Source: Blastococcus_B deserti (GTDB lineage Bacteria > Actinomycetota > Actinomycetes > Mycobacteriales > Geodermatophilaceae). From it: a stretch of 64,000 nt of DNA. Below are positions 16,841 through 24,789 of this stretch, piece after piece. Position 1 is the first letter of the stretch; every line of letters begins with the position of its first letter. Both the position numbers and the translations under genes were made by a program. The notes under the pieces were generated by a model that made no database searches, was not told where the DNA came from, and worked only from the letters and a program-made list of their open reading frames with translations. The DNA lies in the NCBI RefSeq assembly GCF_042682525.1, contig NZ_JBHUHP010000004.1:124001-188000 (forward strand). Direction: 5' to 3'.

Positions 16841-17949
16841 TCCGGCCCTTCACCTACCAGGCGCTGCCCATGCGCGTGGTGTTCGGCCCCGGCTCGCTCG
16901 CTGGGCTCCCCGCCGAGGTCGCCGCCCTGGGGCTGGACCGGGTGCTCGTCCTCTGCTCCCCGGAGCAGGAGGTCACCGGCGAGCAGGTCGCCGCCGCCCT
17001 GGGCGCGAAGGCGGCCGGCGTGCTCCCCGAGGCGCGCATGCACGTGCCGATCGAGGTCGCCCGTCGCGCGCGCGAGGTGGCTGCCGACCTGGGAGCCGAC
17101 GGCTGCGTCGCCGTCGGCGGCGGCTCCGCCATCGGGCTCGGCAAGGCCATCGCGCTCGAGCACGACCTTCCGGTGATCGCCGTGCCGACGACGTACGCCG
17201 GGTCGGAGATGACCCCGGTGTGGGGGCTGACCGAGGATGGGCAGAAGCGCACCGGCCGGGACATCAGGGTGCTGCCGAAGAGCGTGCTCTACGACCCGGA
17301 GCTGACGCTGACCCTCCCCGCGCAGCTGTCGGCGACCAGCGGGATGAACGCGATCGCCCACGCCGTGGAGGGCCTGTACGCGCCCGACGCGACCCCGATC
17401 GTCTCGCTGATGGCCGAGGAGGGGACCCGCGCGCTGGCAAGCGCCCTGCCCCGCGTGGTGGCCGACGGGAGCGACCTCGACGCCCGCGGCGAGGCGCTGT
17501 ACGGCGCCTGGCTGTGCGGCGCGGTGCTCGCGGCGACGACCATGTCGCTCCACCACAAGCTGTGCCACACCCTCGGCGGCACGCTGGACCTGCCGCACGC
17601 CCAGACCCACACCGTCGTCCTGCCGCACGCGCTGGCCTACAACCAGCCCGCCGTCCCGGACGCGGTCGCCGCGCTGTCCCGCGCCCTCGGCGGCGTGCCC
17701 GATCCCGCCCGGGAACTGTGGGAACTGGCCGGCCGGCTCGGGGCTCCCCGCTCGCTGCGCGAGCTCGGCATGGCCGAGGACGACATCCCGCGGATCGCCG
17801 AGCTCGCCGTCGCGGGGTGGGCGGGGTCGGGCTATCGCAACCCCCGGCCCGTCACCCGCAACGGCATCGAGGCCCTGCTGTGGACCGCCTGGACCGGCGC
17901 CCCGCCGCCCCGTGGCGGCCCCACCGTCCCGACCCGCCCCGTCGAGTGA
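16837..17949 (+). CDS. Maleylacetate reductase (iron-containing alcohol dehydrogenase family)
   Basis: A 370-aa Fe-ADH-like reductase that converts maleylacetate to 3-oxoadipate with NAD(P)H. The nucleotide-binding motif GGGSAIGLGKA (94-104), PTTYAGSEMT (117-126) and the His-rich segment HHKLCHTLGG (239-248) match the maleylacetate reductase branch. The GTG start overlaps the dioxygenase stop (GTGA, 16837-16840), so the two enzymes should be made together. Product 3-oxoadipate needs a CoA transferase and thiolase, which are not in this window. Confidence 0.9.
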   Translation: MIRPFTYQALPMRVVFGPGSLAGLPAEVAALGLDRVLVLCSPEQEVTGEQVAAALGAKAAGVLPEARMHVPIEVARRAREVAADLGADGCVAVGGGSAIGLGKAIALEHDLPVIAVPTTYAGSEMTPVWGLTEDGQKRTGRDIRVLPKSVLYDPELTLTLPAQLSATSGMNAIAHAVEGLYAPDATPIVSLMAEEGTRALASALPRVVADGSDLDARGEALYGAWLCGAVLAATTMSLHHKLCHTLGGTLDLPHAQTHTVVLPHALAYNQPAVPDAVAALSRALGGVPDPARELWELAGRLGAPRSLRELGMAEDDIPRIAELAVAGWAGSGYRNPRPVTRNGIEALLWTAWTGAPPPRGGPTVPTRPVE

Positions 17950-17960
17950 GGGAGCAGGAC

Positions 17961-19043
17961 ATGACCGAGCCCGTCGTCGTAGGACTCCTGGGCATCACCC
18001 ATCCGCACGCCTCGGCGCGCGTCCGCGCACTCCGTGAGATCGACGGTGTGCAGGTCGTCGCCGCCGCCGACGACGATCCCCGGTTGAAGTACTTCACCGA
18101 CAAGTACGACCTCGCGCCGGTCGCCACCGACGAGCTGCTCGCCGACGAGCGCATCACCGCGGTGATGGTGCACTCGAAGAGCAAGGACATGGTCCCGCTC
18201 GCCCTGCGCGTCCTGGACGCCGGCAAGGCCGTGCTCGTCGAGAAGCCCGGCGGCGCCGCGCTCGCCGACATCCGGCAGCTGGCTGCGGCGGCGCAGGCAC
18301 CCGGCGCGATCGTGCAGGTCGGCTACAACGTGCGCTTCGCCGAATCCGTGACCCGCGCCCGGCAGCTGCTCGACCAGGGGCTCATCGGCGACGTCGTCTC
18401 GGTCAGTGCCCGAGGCGCCCCCCTCGTCGGCGAGCACCTCACCCAGCACCTCAACCAGCCCGCCGACATGGGCGGGGCGTTGTGGATCATCGGCTGCCAC
18501 ATGCTCGACGTCCTGCTGTCGATCTACGGCTGTCCCGACAGCGTCAATGCGCGCGTGCGCAAATACCCCCGGCTCTCCGACGCCTCCAGCCGCGAGGACG
18601 CCGCCGCCGTGATCCTCACCTACCCCGAGCGGCAGATCGTGTTCGACTTCGACGTCCACGACCGCCTGGAGTGGTTCGAGAGCTCACGGGTCGCCTTCCA
18701 CGGCACCGGCGGCCTGCTGGAGATCGGCATCCTGCCGCAGTCGGTCCGCGTCCACCTGCCCGAGGCCCGCGACGGCTGGAGCGCGGGCTGGACCACCTGG
18801 GAGGCCAGCCGCTTCACCACCCCCTTCGCCCGCACCGAGCAGAACAGGTTCTCCGAGCTGCCCGAGCTGGACAACATCGACTTCTTCCGCCCGGAGATGC
18901 GCAGGTTCGTCGACAGCATCCGCACCGGCGCACCGGTCGCCGTCCCGGTCACCGAGGCCCTGGGCGTCGCCCTCGTCGTGGACGCCTGCTACCGGTCCGA
19001 GAGCGACCGTGGGGCCGACACACCCCTGGCGGACCCGGTCTGA
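17961..19043 (+). CDS. Divergent Gfo/Idh/MocA-family oxidoreductase
   Basis: A 360-aa family member with an unusual N-terminus: the usual GxGxxG loop is replaced by GLLGITHPHA (about residues 8-17), although the EKPGG catalytic-lysine motif (about residue 95) is retained. This suggests altered cofactor binding or a tightly bound cofactor, or possibly a non-oxidoreductase role; that is inference. ATG at 17961 with GGGAG 8 nt upstream, 11 nt after the maleylacetate reductase stop, so it belongs to the same operon. A 10-bp hairpin covers its stop codon. Confidence 0.78.
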   Translation: MTEPVVVGLLGITHPHASARVRALREIDGVQVVAAADDDPRLKYFTDKYDLAPVATDELLADERITAVMVHSKSKDMVPLALRVLDAGKAVLVEKPGGAALADIRQLAAAAQAPGAIVQVGYNVRFAESVTRARQLLDQGLIGDVVSVSARGAPLVGEHLTQHLNQPADMGGALWIIGCHMLDVLLSIYGCPDSVNARVRKYPRLSDASSREDAAAVILTYPERQIVFDFDVHDRLEWFESSRVAFHGTGGLLEIGILPQSVRVHLPEARDGWSAGWTTWEASRFTTPFARTEQNRFSELPELDNIDFFRPEMRRFVDSIRTGAPVAVPVTEALGVALVVDACYRSESDRGADTPLADPV

Positions 19044-19053
19044 CGGGTCCGCC
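19028..19053 (+). terminator. Intercistronic hairpin in the oxidoreductase operon
   Basis: GGCGGACCCG (19028-19037) pairs with CGGGTCCGCC (19044-19053) across a 6-nt loop, overlapping the stop codon of the upstream gene and 57 nt before the next start. It could attenuate or stabilise the polycistronic mRNA. Confidence 0.45.
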
Positions 19054-19110
19054 GACACCACACGACAGCAGGGGCTGACGGCCCCGCCATCTCGCAGAAA
19101 GGCGCACCTC

Positions 19111-20124
19111 ATGCGGCTCGGACTGATCGGGCTCGGCAGGATCGGGGCGTTCCACGCCGGCACACTGGTCGGGATCCCGGCGATCGAGTCGCTGGTGGTG
19201 ACCGATCTCGTCCCGGAGAAGACCAAGCAGATCGTCGACCGTCACCGGTCGGAGGGGGTCGAGGGAGTCGACTCGCTGGAGGCGCTGCTCGCCTCCGGCG
19301 TCGACGGGGTGATCATCGCGGCGGGTACCGACGCCCATCCCGAACTCGTCCTGGCATGCGTGGCGGCCGGACTGCCGACGCTGTGCGAGAAGCCGGTCGC
19401 GCAGACGGGCGCAGCGGGTGCCCAGCTGCTCCGCCGGCTCGAGGGCTCCACCGTCCCCGTGCAGATCGGGTTCCAGCGCCGGTACGACGCCGCCATCGCC
19501 GCGGCCCGGGCAGCGGTCGTCAGCGGCGAACTCGGGTGGGTCAACACGATCCGGTCCACCACCCTCGACCCCGAACCCCCGCCCCCCGAGTACGTGGCGG
19601 TCTCCGGCGGCATGTTCCGCGACTGCGGAGTGCACGACTTCGACGTCATCCGCTGGGTCACCGGCCAGGAAGCCGTCGAGGTCTACGCCACCGGCAGCAA
19701 CCGGGGCGCGGACTTCTTCCGTAGGTACGACGACGTGGACACCTCCGCCGCCATCGTGACCTTCGCCGACGGCGCGCTCGGGGTCGTGTCGAACACCCGG
19801 TACAACGCCCGGGGCTACGACGTGCGGCTGGAGGTCCACGGCTCGCAGGACAGCGTCGCCGCCGGCGTCGACGACGGGTGGCCCATCCGCGCGACAGAAC
19901 CCGGGGTGACGTTCCCGGCCGGCCCGCCGCACCGGTTCTTCATGGACCGGTTCCTGCCGGCGTTCCGGGCGGAGTTCGAGACCTTCCTCGAGGTCGTCGC
20001 CGGTGACCGGCCCTCGCCGTGCACGGTCGCCGACGGGCTGGAGGCGGACTGGATCGCCGAGGCCTGTGCCCGATCGATGAAGGAGCACCGGCCGGTGCGG
20101 ATCGACGAGGTGCGCATCCCATGA
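19111..20124 (+). CDS. Inositol 2-dehydrogenase-like oxidoreductase (Gfo/Idh/MocA)
   Basis: A 337-aa NAD(P)-dependent oxidoreductase. It starts with the Rossmann motif GLIGLGRIGAFHA and has CEKPVAQT with the catalytic Lys near residue 95. GGMFRDCGVHDFDVIRW (about residues 166-182) corresponds to the IolG active-site D-x3-H pattern. Closest in style to inositol/scyllo-inositol dehydrogenases and to the gene at 28191. ATG at 19111 with an AGAAAGG-like site. Its stop overlaps the next start by 4 nt (ATGA, 20121-20124). Confidence 0.83.
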   Translation: MRLGLIGLGRIGAFHAGTLVGIPAIESLVVTDLVPEKTKQIVDRHRSEGVEGVDSLEALLASGVDGVIIAAGTDAHPELVLACVAAGLPTLCEKPVAQTGAAGAQLLRRLEGSTVPVQIGFQRRYDAAIAAARAAVVSGELGWVNTIRSTTLDPEPPPPEYVAVSGGMFRDCGVHDFDVIRWVTGQEAVEVYATGSNRGADFFRRYDDVDTSAAIVTFADGALGVVSNTRYNARGYDVRLEVHGSQDSVAAGVDDGWPIRATEPGVTFPAGPPHRFFMDRFLPAFRAEFETFLEVVAGDRPSPCTVADGLEADWIAEACARSMKEHRPVRIDEVRIP

Positions 20125-21170
20125 CGACCATCCCGACCACCGAGCCGCCGGCGTCCTCCGCGCCACTGCGGATCGGGGTCCTCGGTGCCGCCCGCATCGC
20201 CGAGAGGGGCATCGTCGTCCCCGCGAAGAACACGGGCTGCCGGCTGGTGGCGGTCGCCGCCCGGGACGCCGCGCGGGCCGAGGCATGGGCGCGCACGCAC
20301 GGCGTCGAGCGCGTGCTGCCCTCCTACGCCGACGTCCTCGCCGATCCGGAGGTCCAGGCGATCTACAACCCGCTGCCGAACGCCCTGCACGGGCCGTGGA
20401 ACCTGGCCGCGGTCGCCGCCGGCAAGCACGTGCTGTCCGAGAAGCCGTTCGCCTCGGACGCCGCGGAGGCCGCCGAGGTCCGCGACGCCGCGCACCGTGC
20501 GGGCCTGACCGTGATGGAGGGCTTCCACCACCTGTACCACCCGGTGATGCGCCGCCTGCTGCAGCTGGTCGGCTCCGGCGAGCTGGGCGACGTGGTCCAC
20601 GTCGACGCCACCATCGCCATGCCGCCGCCGGACCCCGGTGATCCGCGGTGGTCGCTCGCGCTCGCCGGAGGTGCGCTCATGGACCTGGGCTGCTACGGGC
20701 TGCACGCCGCGCGCAGCCTGGCGCCGTGGACCGGCGGCGAGCCGGAGCCGGAGGCCGCGCAGGCGGGGGAACGCGCGGCAGCCCCGGGTGTCGACGAGTG
20801 GCTGCACGCCGACCTGCGCTTCCCGTCCGGAGCCACCGCCACCGTGCGCTGCAGCATGGTGCACCCCGACCGCGACTTCTCGCTGCGGATCGTCGGCACG
20901 CGTGGCGAGGCGACGGCGCCGGCGTTCGTCGAGCCGAACCGGGACGACCGGGTGCTGGTGCGCACGCCCGACGGCACGCGCACCGAGCACCTCGGCACCC
21001 GGTCGTCCTACACGTTCCAGCTGGAGGCGTTCATCGCCGCGGTCAGAGACGGGGCACCCGTGCCGACCGGTCCGGACGACGCGGTCGCCACGATGACGCT
21101 GATCGATCGCTGCTACGGGCTCGCCGGGCTGCCCCTCCGGCCCCGGGCTACGGTCGGACCGTGGGCCTGA
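20121..21170 (+). CDS. Gfo/Idh/MocA oxidoreductase, glucose-fructose oxidoreductase/dihydrodiol dehydrogenase type
   Basis: A 349-aa member with GVLGAARIAERG at the nucleotide-binding loop and SEKPFASD carrying the catalytic Lys. GGALMDLGCYGLHAAR is typical of the xylose/dihydrodiol dehydrogenase and glucose-fructose oxidoreductase branch rather than IolG. It probably oxidises a cyclic hemiacetal or alcohol of a sugar. It is the last gene of the plus-strand operon, overlaps the previous gene by 4 nt, and converges with the TIM-barrel gene after a 6-nt gap. Confidence 0.83.
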   Translation: MTTIPTTEPPASSAPLRIGVLGAARIAERGIVVPAKNTGCRLVAVAARDAARAEAWARTHGVERVLPSYADVLADPEVQAIYNPLPNALHGPWNLAAVAAGKHVLSEKPFASDAAEAAEVRDAAHRAGLTVMEGFHHLYHPVMRRLLQLVGSGELGDVVHVDATIAMPPPDPGDPRWSLALAGGALMDLGCYGLHAARSLAPWTGGEPEPEAAQAGERAAAPGVDEWLHADLRFPSGATATVRCSMVHPDRDFSLRIVGTRGEATAPAFVEPNRDDRVLVRTPDGTRTEHLGTRSSYTFQLEAFIAAVRDGAPVPTGPDDAVATMTLIDRCYGLAGLPLRPRATVGPWA

Positions 21171-21176
21171 CCCGTC

Positions 21177-22175
21177 CTACATCTTGTCGGCCGCCGCCCG
21201 CAGGTTCTGCGCGGCCAGGGCGAGGCCGTCGAGGCGGGAGTACGCGGCGTCCTCGTGCTCGATGTTGACCGCCATGTCGGGGTCGACCTCGGCGAGCGCG
21301 CGGAGGAACTCGGTCCAGTAGTCGACGTCGTGGCCGACGCCGACGGCGACGAACCGCCACCCCGGGTCCTGCGGCCAGGCGTTGCACCAGAAGCCGTAAC
21401 CGGTGGGCACCTTGTCCGGGGCGTCGGCGGGCACCCGCTCGAACGACGTGTCGAGCACGCCCCGGATGTCGACGCCGGGGGTGATCATCGCGTCCTTGGC
21501 CGCGGCGTGGAACACCAGCGGGCCGAGGTCCCGGATGCAGGCGACGACGTCCATGCCCTGCCACATCAGGTGGGAGGGGTCCATCTCGGCGCCGACGTTC
21601 GTCGCGCCGGTCAGGTCCACCAGCTTCCGCAGGGTCACCGGCGAGAAGACCAGGTTGTGCGGGTGCATCTCGATGGCGACCCGGACGCCGTTGGCACGGG
21701 CGAGGGCGTCGATGTCGGTCCAGAAGTCGGCGGCGACGTCCCACTGGTAGTCCAGGACGTCCATGTACACGCCGTCCCAGGGGTTCACGACCCACGACGG
21801 GTACCTCGCGTCCGGGTCGGAGCCCGGCGTGCCGGACATGGTCACCACGTTGCGCACCCCGAGCAGACCGGCGAGCTCGATCGTGCGGCGCAGGTCGTCG
21901 GCGTGCTTGGGGCCGACGCCGGGCAGCGGGTTGAGCGGATTGCCGTTGCAGTTGAGCCCGGTCAGCTCCATCCCCCGCGACGCGAAGACGTCGAGGTAGT
22001 CGCGCCGGGCCCGCTCCGAGGAGAGCAGCAGGTCGACGTGGCAGTGCGGGGAGGGGATGAAGCCGCCGGTGTTCACCTCGACGGAGGTCAGGCCGTTGGC
22101 CTGCAGCACGTCGAGGGCCTCGGCCAGGGGGCGGTCGTGCAGGCAGGCGGTGTAGGCGCCGAGCTTGAGGGCCAT
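21177..22175 (-). CDS. Sugar phosphate isomerase/epimerase-like TIM-barrel protein
   Basis: A 332-aa AP-endonuclease-2-fold barrel. Likely metal-site strands are VAIEMHPHNLVF, VGAEMDPSHLMW, VFHAAAKD and VNIEHED, giving the Glu-Asp-His-Glu set expected for the family. Comparable proteins isomerise, dehydrate or deglycosylate keto-sugars produced by Gfo/Idh/MocA partners. ATG at 22175, chosen because the barrel begins at once (LKLGAYTACL); upstream in-frame sequence is non-homologous. It follows an oxidoreductase gene by 29 nt and forms a two-gene operon with it. Confidence 0.85.
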   Translation of the reverse strand: MALKLGAYTACLHDRPLAEALDVLQANGLTSVEVNTGGFIPSPHCHVDLLLSSERARRDYLDVFASRGMELTGLNCNGNPLNPLPGVGPKHADDLRRTIELAGLLGVRNVVTMSGTPGSDPDARYPSWVVNPWDGVYMDVLDYQWDVAADFWTDIDALARANGVRVAIEMHPHNLVFSPVTLRKLVDLTGATNVGAEMDPSHLMWQGMDVVACIRDLGPLVFHAAAKDAMITPGVDIRGVLDTSFERVPADAPDKVPTGYGFWCNAWPQDPGWRFVAVGVGHDVDYWTEFLRALAEVDPDMAVNIEHEDAAYSRLDGLALAAQNLRAAADKM

Positions 22176-22204
22176 GGGACTGCTCGCTTTCCGGTCGTGG
22201 GGGG

Positions 22205-23437
22205 TCAGGCGGGGGGAGCGGGGACGGCCGGGGCGTCGGCCTCGAGGGGCGGGACAGCGCCCACCTCGACGGGGGCGCCGTCGGACCGGGACGACCGGAC
22301 GACGGCCTGGATGACCTCCATCGTGTGGAGGGCGTCGGCGAAGGAGGCGTTTGCGGGCAGCGGGTCGGGCGTGCCGGCGACCTGGTCCAGGAAGGCCCGG
22401 CACTGGTAGGTGAAGGCCTCCTGGTTGCCGAGGCCGACGCCGGGGGCCTCCATGGGGTAGCCGCCGGAGAAGTAGGGCATCTGCGGGCCGACGATCACCT
22501 GCCGCACGCCGCGGGTGCGGGCCTCGGGCTGGGCGTCGTCGAACAGGTATTCAGCGGGACGGTGGAAGTCGAAGGCGGCGCGGCCGCCCAGCCCGTAGAC
22601 GTCGAACCCCAGGCCGTTCGGCATGCCGAAAGCGGTGCGGGACACGGAGAACGACCCCGCCAGGCCGGACCCGAACCGCGCGGTGAACGTCGCGGTGTCC
22701 TCGTTCTCGACCTCGCCGACCTCGTCGCTGACCGGGGCGGTGCCGTGCCCGACGACGGCGCCGAGGGGCAGCGGGCGCTCGGGGATCTGGGTCGACAGCG
22801 CGCCGCCGGACACCGCGACGATCGGCCCGCAGAGGTACTCCGCGGCGTCGATCACGTGCGCGCCGATGTCGCCCAGCGCGCCGGAGCCGGGTCCCCCCTT
22901 GAACCGCCAGGTCAGCGGGCTGCGGGGGTCGCATGCGTAGTCGCACCAGTACCGGCCGGAGAAGAGCGACAGCTTCCCGAGCTCGCCCCTGCGCACGTGA
23001 TCACGGATCGCGGCGATGGCGGGGGACCGGCGGTAGGTGTAACCGACGGCGGTGACGACCTCGGCGTCCGCCTCGAGGGCCACCATGGCCCGGGCGTCGT
23101 CCATCGAGCCGGCCAGCGGCTTCTCGCACAGGACGTGCTTGCCGGCGGCGACCAGCGCCTCGGCGATGGGCCGGTGCAGCGCGTTGCCGACCACGATGCT
23201 GACCGCGTCGATCGTGGGGTCCGCCACGACCGCCTCCCAGTTGGACACGGCCTTCTCGAAGCCGTAGCGGCGGGCGGCGTCCCGGGCCAGCGCTTCGTTG
23301 GCGTCCGCCACGACGGCCAGGCGGACCGGCGGCAGGCCCTCGCCGAAGACGGTGCCGGCCTGGCGGTAGCCGGCGGCATGGCTGCGGCCGGCCATCCCGG
23401 CACCGATGACGGCCACGGACAGTGGCTGGTGCGACAT
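22205..23437 (-). CDS. Gfo/Idh/MocA-family oxidoreductase
   Basis: A 410-aa oxidoreductase. N-terminal AVIGAGMAGRSHA is the dinucleotide-binding loop, CEKPLAG holds the catalytic Lys, and GALGDIGAHVIDAAEYL is the substrate-pocket helix. The length of about 400 aa and the layout resemble the gene at 5914 rather than IolG. It is first gene of the operon with the TIM barrel at 21177. A perfect palindrome TTAAAGCGCTTTAA lies 101 nt upstream in the spacer shared with a divergent LacI gene, the likely regulator. Confidence 0.85.
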   Translation of the reverse strand: MSHQPLSVAVIGAGMAGRSHAAGYRQAGTVFGEGLPPVRLAVVADANEALARDAARRYGFEKAVSNWEAVVADPTIDAVSIVVGNALHRPIAEALVAAGKHVLCEKPLAGSMDDARAMVALEADAEVVTAVGYTYRRSPAIAAIRDHVRRGELGKLSLFSGRYWCDYACDPRSPLTWRFKGGPGSGALGDIGAHVIDAAEYLCGPIVAVSGGALSTQIPERPLPLGAVVGHGTAPVSDEVGEVENEDTATFTARFGSGLAGSFSVSRTAFGMPNGLGFDVYGLGGRAAFDFHRPAEYLFDDAQPEARTRGVRQVIVGPQMPYFSGGYPMEAPGVGLGNQEAFTYQCRAFLDQVAGTPDPLPANASFADALHTMEVIQAVVRSSRSDGAPVEVGAVPPLEADAPAVPAPPA

Positions 23438-23537
23438 CGCGGTTCCCTTCTCATCGGACGAGCGGACCCACGGCGGCCACGACGGCGTCCTCGTGCGCCT
23501 GGCACCCTCGCGTGCGGCAGTGGTGTTGCCACGGCGC

Positions 23538-23551
23538 TTAAAGCGCTTTAA
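23538..23551. promoter_or_regulatory. LacI-type operator 1 (TTAAAGCGCTTTAA)
   Basis: A perfect 14-bp palindrome with the central CG typical of LacI-family operators, between the divergent oxidoreductase (22205) and LacI (23602) genes. A second, near-identical site (TTGAAGCGCTTTAG) stands before the P450 gene at 24711-24724. Confidence 0.8.
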
Positions 23552-23601
23552 TGATGCTGCCGATCAGAGCAGTGGACGGCGGACGTGTCAAGGGAGCGGC
23601 G

Positions 23602-24627
23602 GTGGGCGAGCTGAGCGTGGAGGAGCCGTCGCGACGTCCGCGGCTGCAGGACGTCGCGGACGAGGCCGGGGTCTCGACGGCGTCGGCGTCCCTCGTCCTG
23701 CGCGGTGCCGCCGGGCCCAGCGAGGCGACCCGGGAGCGGGTGCTGAGCGTGGCGGCGCGACTGGGGTACCGGCCGGATCGTGCCGCCAGCCTGCTGGCCC
23801 GTCGGCGGAGCAGGCTCATCGGTGTCCTGATGGACGTCCGCAGCACCTTCCACGCCCAGATGGTCGAGGACGTCCACGAGGTGGCCGCGGAGCGCGGATA
23901 CGACCTGGTCCTGAGCACGATCACCCGCACCCGCGACGAGGGGCGGGCGGTCGAGACTCTGCTGGACTCGCGCTGCGAGGCACTCGTGCTCCTCGGTCCC
24001 GAGGCGCCGGCGAACCGCCTGAGTGCGCTCGACCGGCAGCTTCCCGTGGTGGCCGTCGGCCGGTCCGTCCCCTCGGCGGGTGTCGACGTCGTCCGCGCCG
24101 CCGACGACGAGGGCGTGGCGCTGGCCGTCGACCACCTCGTCGCTCTCGGGCACCGTCGCATCACCTACGTGGACGGTGGCCCCGGGATCATCTCCGCCGG
24201 CCGCCGCCGTGGCTACCAGCGGGCGATGCGCCGGCACCGGCTCGGCGGGCAGGTGCACGTCATGGCCGGCGACCACGGGGAGGAGTCCGGGGCGCGCGCG
24301 GCCCGGGAGCTGCTCGCGTCGGGCCTCCCCTCGACCGCGGTGGTCGCGTACAACGACCACTCCGCGGTGGGCGTGCTGGACACGCTGTCGCGCAGCGGGG
24401 TCGTGGTCCCCGAGGCCGTCTCCGTGATCGGTTACGACGACAGCCCGCTCTCGCGCCTGGCGCACGTCGACCTGACCACCGTCAGCCAGAACTCGCACGA
24501 GCTCATGCAGCACGCGGTCGCGGCGGTGGTCGAGCGGCTCGACGGCGGCCGGACCGGGCACCGCGAGGTCGTCGTGCCCCCGCGCCTGGTGGTGCGGGGG
24601 ACGACCGGTCCGCCGCCCGACCGCTGA
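23602..24627 (+). CDS. LacI-family transcriptional regulator
   Basis: A regulator of about 341 aa. The LacI helix-turn-helix (LQDVADEAGVSTASASLVLR) is followed by a periplasmic-binding-protein-like effector domain. GTG at 23602 is preferred: it has AGGGAG 5 nt upstream, while the ATG at 23551 falls inside the operator palindrome. It is paralogous to the LacI protein at 27077 (both share SRLIG, RCEALVLLGP and DDEG...ALDHLVALGH-like stretches). It probably binds the AAGCGCTT palindromes at 23538 and 24711 and so co-regulates the 22-23 kb operon and the P450. Confidence 0.88.
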   Translation: MGELSVEEPSRRPRLQDVADEAGVSTASASLVLRGAAGPSEATRERVLSVAARLGYRPDRAASLLARRRSRLIGVLMDVRSTFHAQMVEDVHEVAAERGYDLVLSTITRTRDEGRAVETLLDSRCEALVLLGPEAPANRLSALDRQLPVVAVGRSVPSAGVDVVRAADDEGVALAVDHLVALGHRRITYVDGGPGIISAGRRRGYQRAMRRHRLGGQVHVMAGDHGEESGARAARELLASGLPSTAVVAYNDHSAVGVLDTLSRSGVVVPEAVSVIGYDDSPLSRLAHVDLTTVSQNSHELMQHAVAAVVERLDGGRTGHREVVVPPRLVVRGTTGPPPDR

Positions 24628-24710
24628 CCCCGGGAGCTGGTCCGCCTCAGCGCGCACGTTTGACAGGACAAACTGTTGACAGTGAGCCGGGTCACTCGAC
24701 AGCCTGGCAG

Positions 24711-24724
24711 TTGAAGCGCTTTAG
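24711..24724. promoter_or_regulatory. LacI-type operator 2 (TTGAAGCGCTTTAG)
   Basis: It matches operator 1 at 12 of 14 positions and keeps the AAGCGCTTTA core, 66 nt before the P450 ATG. Upstream are two TTGACA hexamers (24660-24665 and 24676-24681), possible -35 elements, so bound repressor would block the promoter. Confidence 0.75.
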
Positions 24725-24789
24725 ACGGGCTGCCGGTCCAGCGCTTCGGTCCGCCGCCCCAGTCGACCCACGCGCTCGCGGAGACACAC

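Noticed and set aside
21148..21176. Terminator between the convergent genes at 21170/21177
   Set aside because: Only a 6-bp inverted repeat (ACGGTC/GACCGT) is visible, too weak to call.
23551..23601. ATG at 23551 as the LacI start
   Set aside because: The ATG lies at the end of the operator palindrome and has no ribosome-binding site; GTG 23602 has AGGGAG at good spacing.
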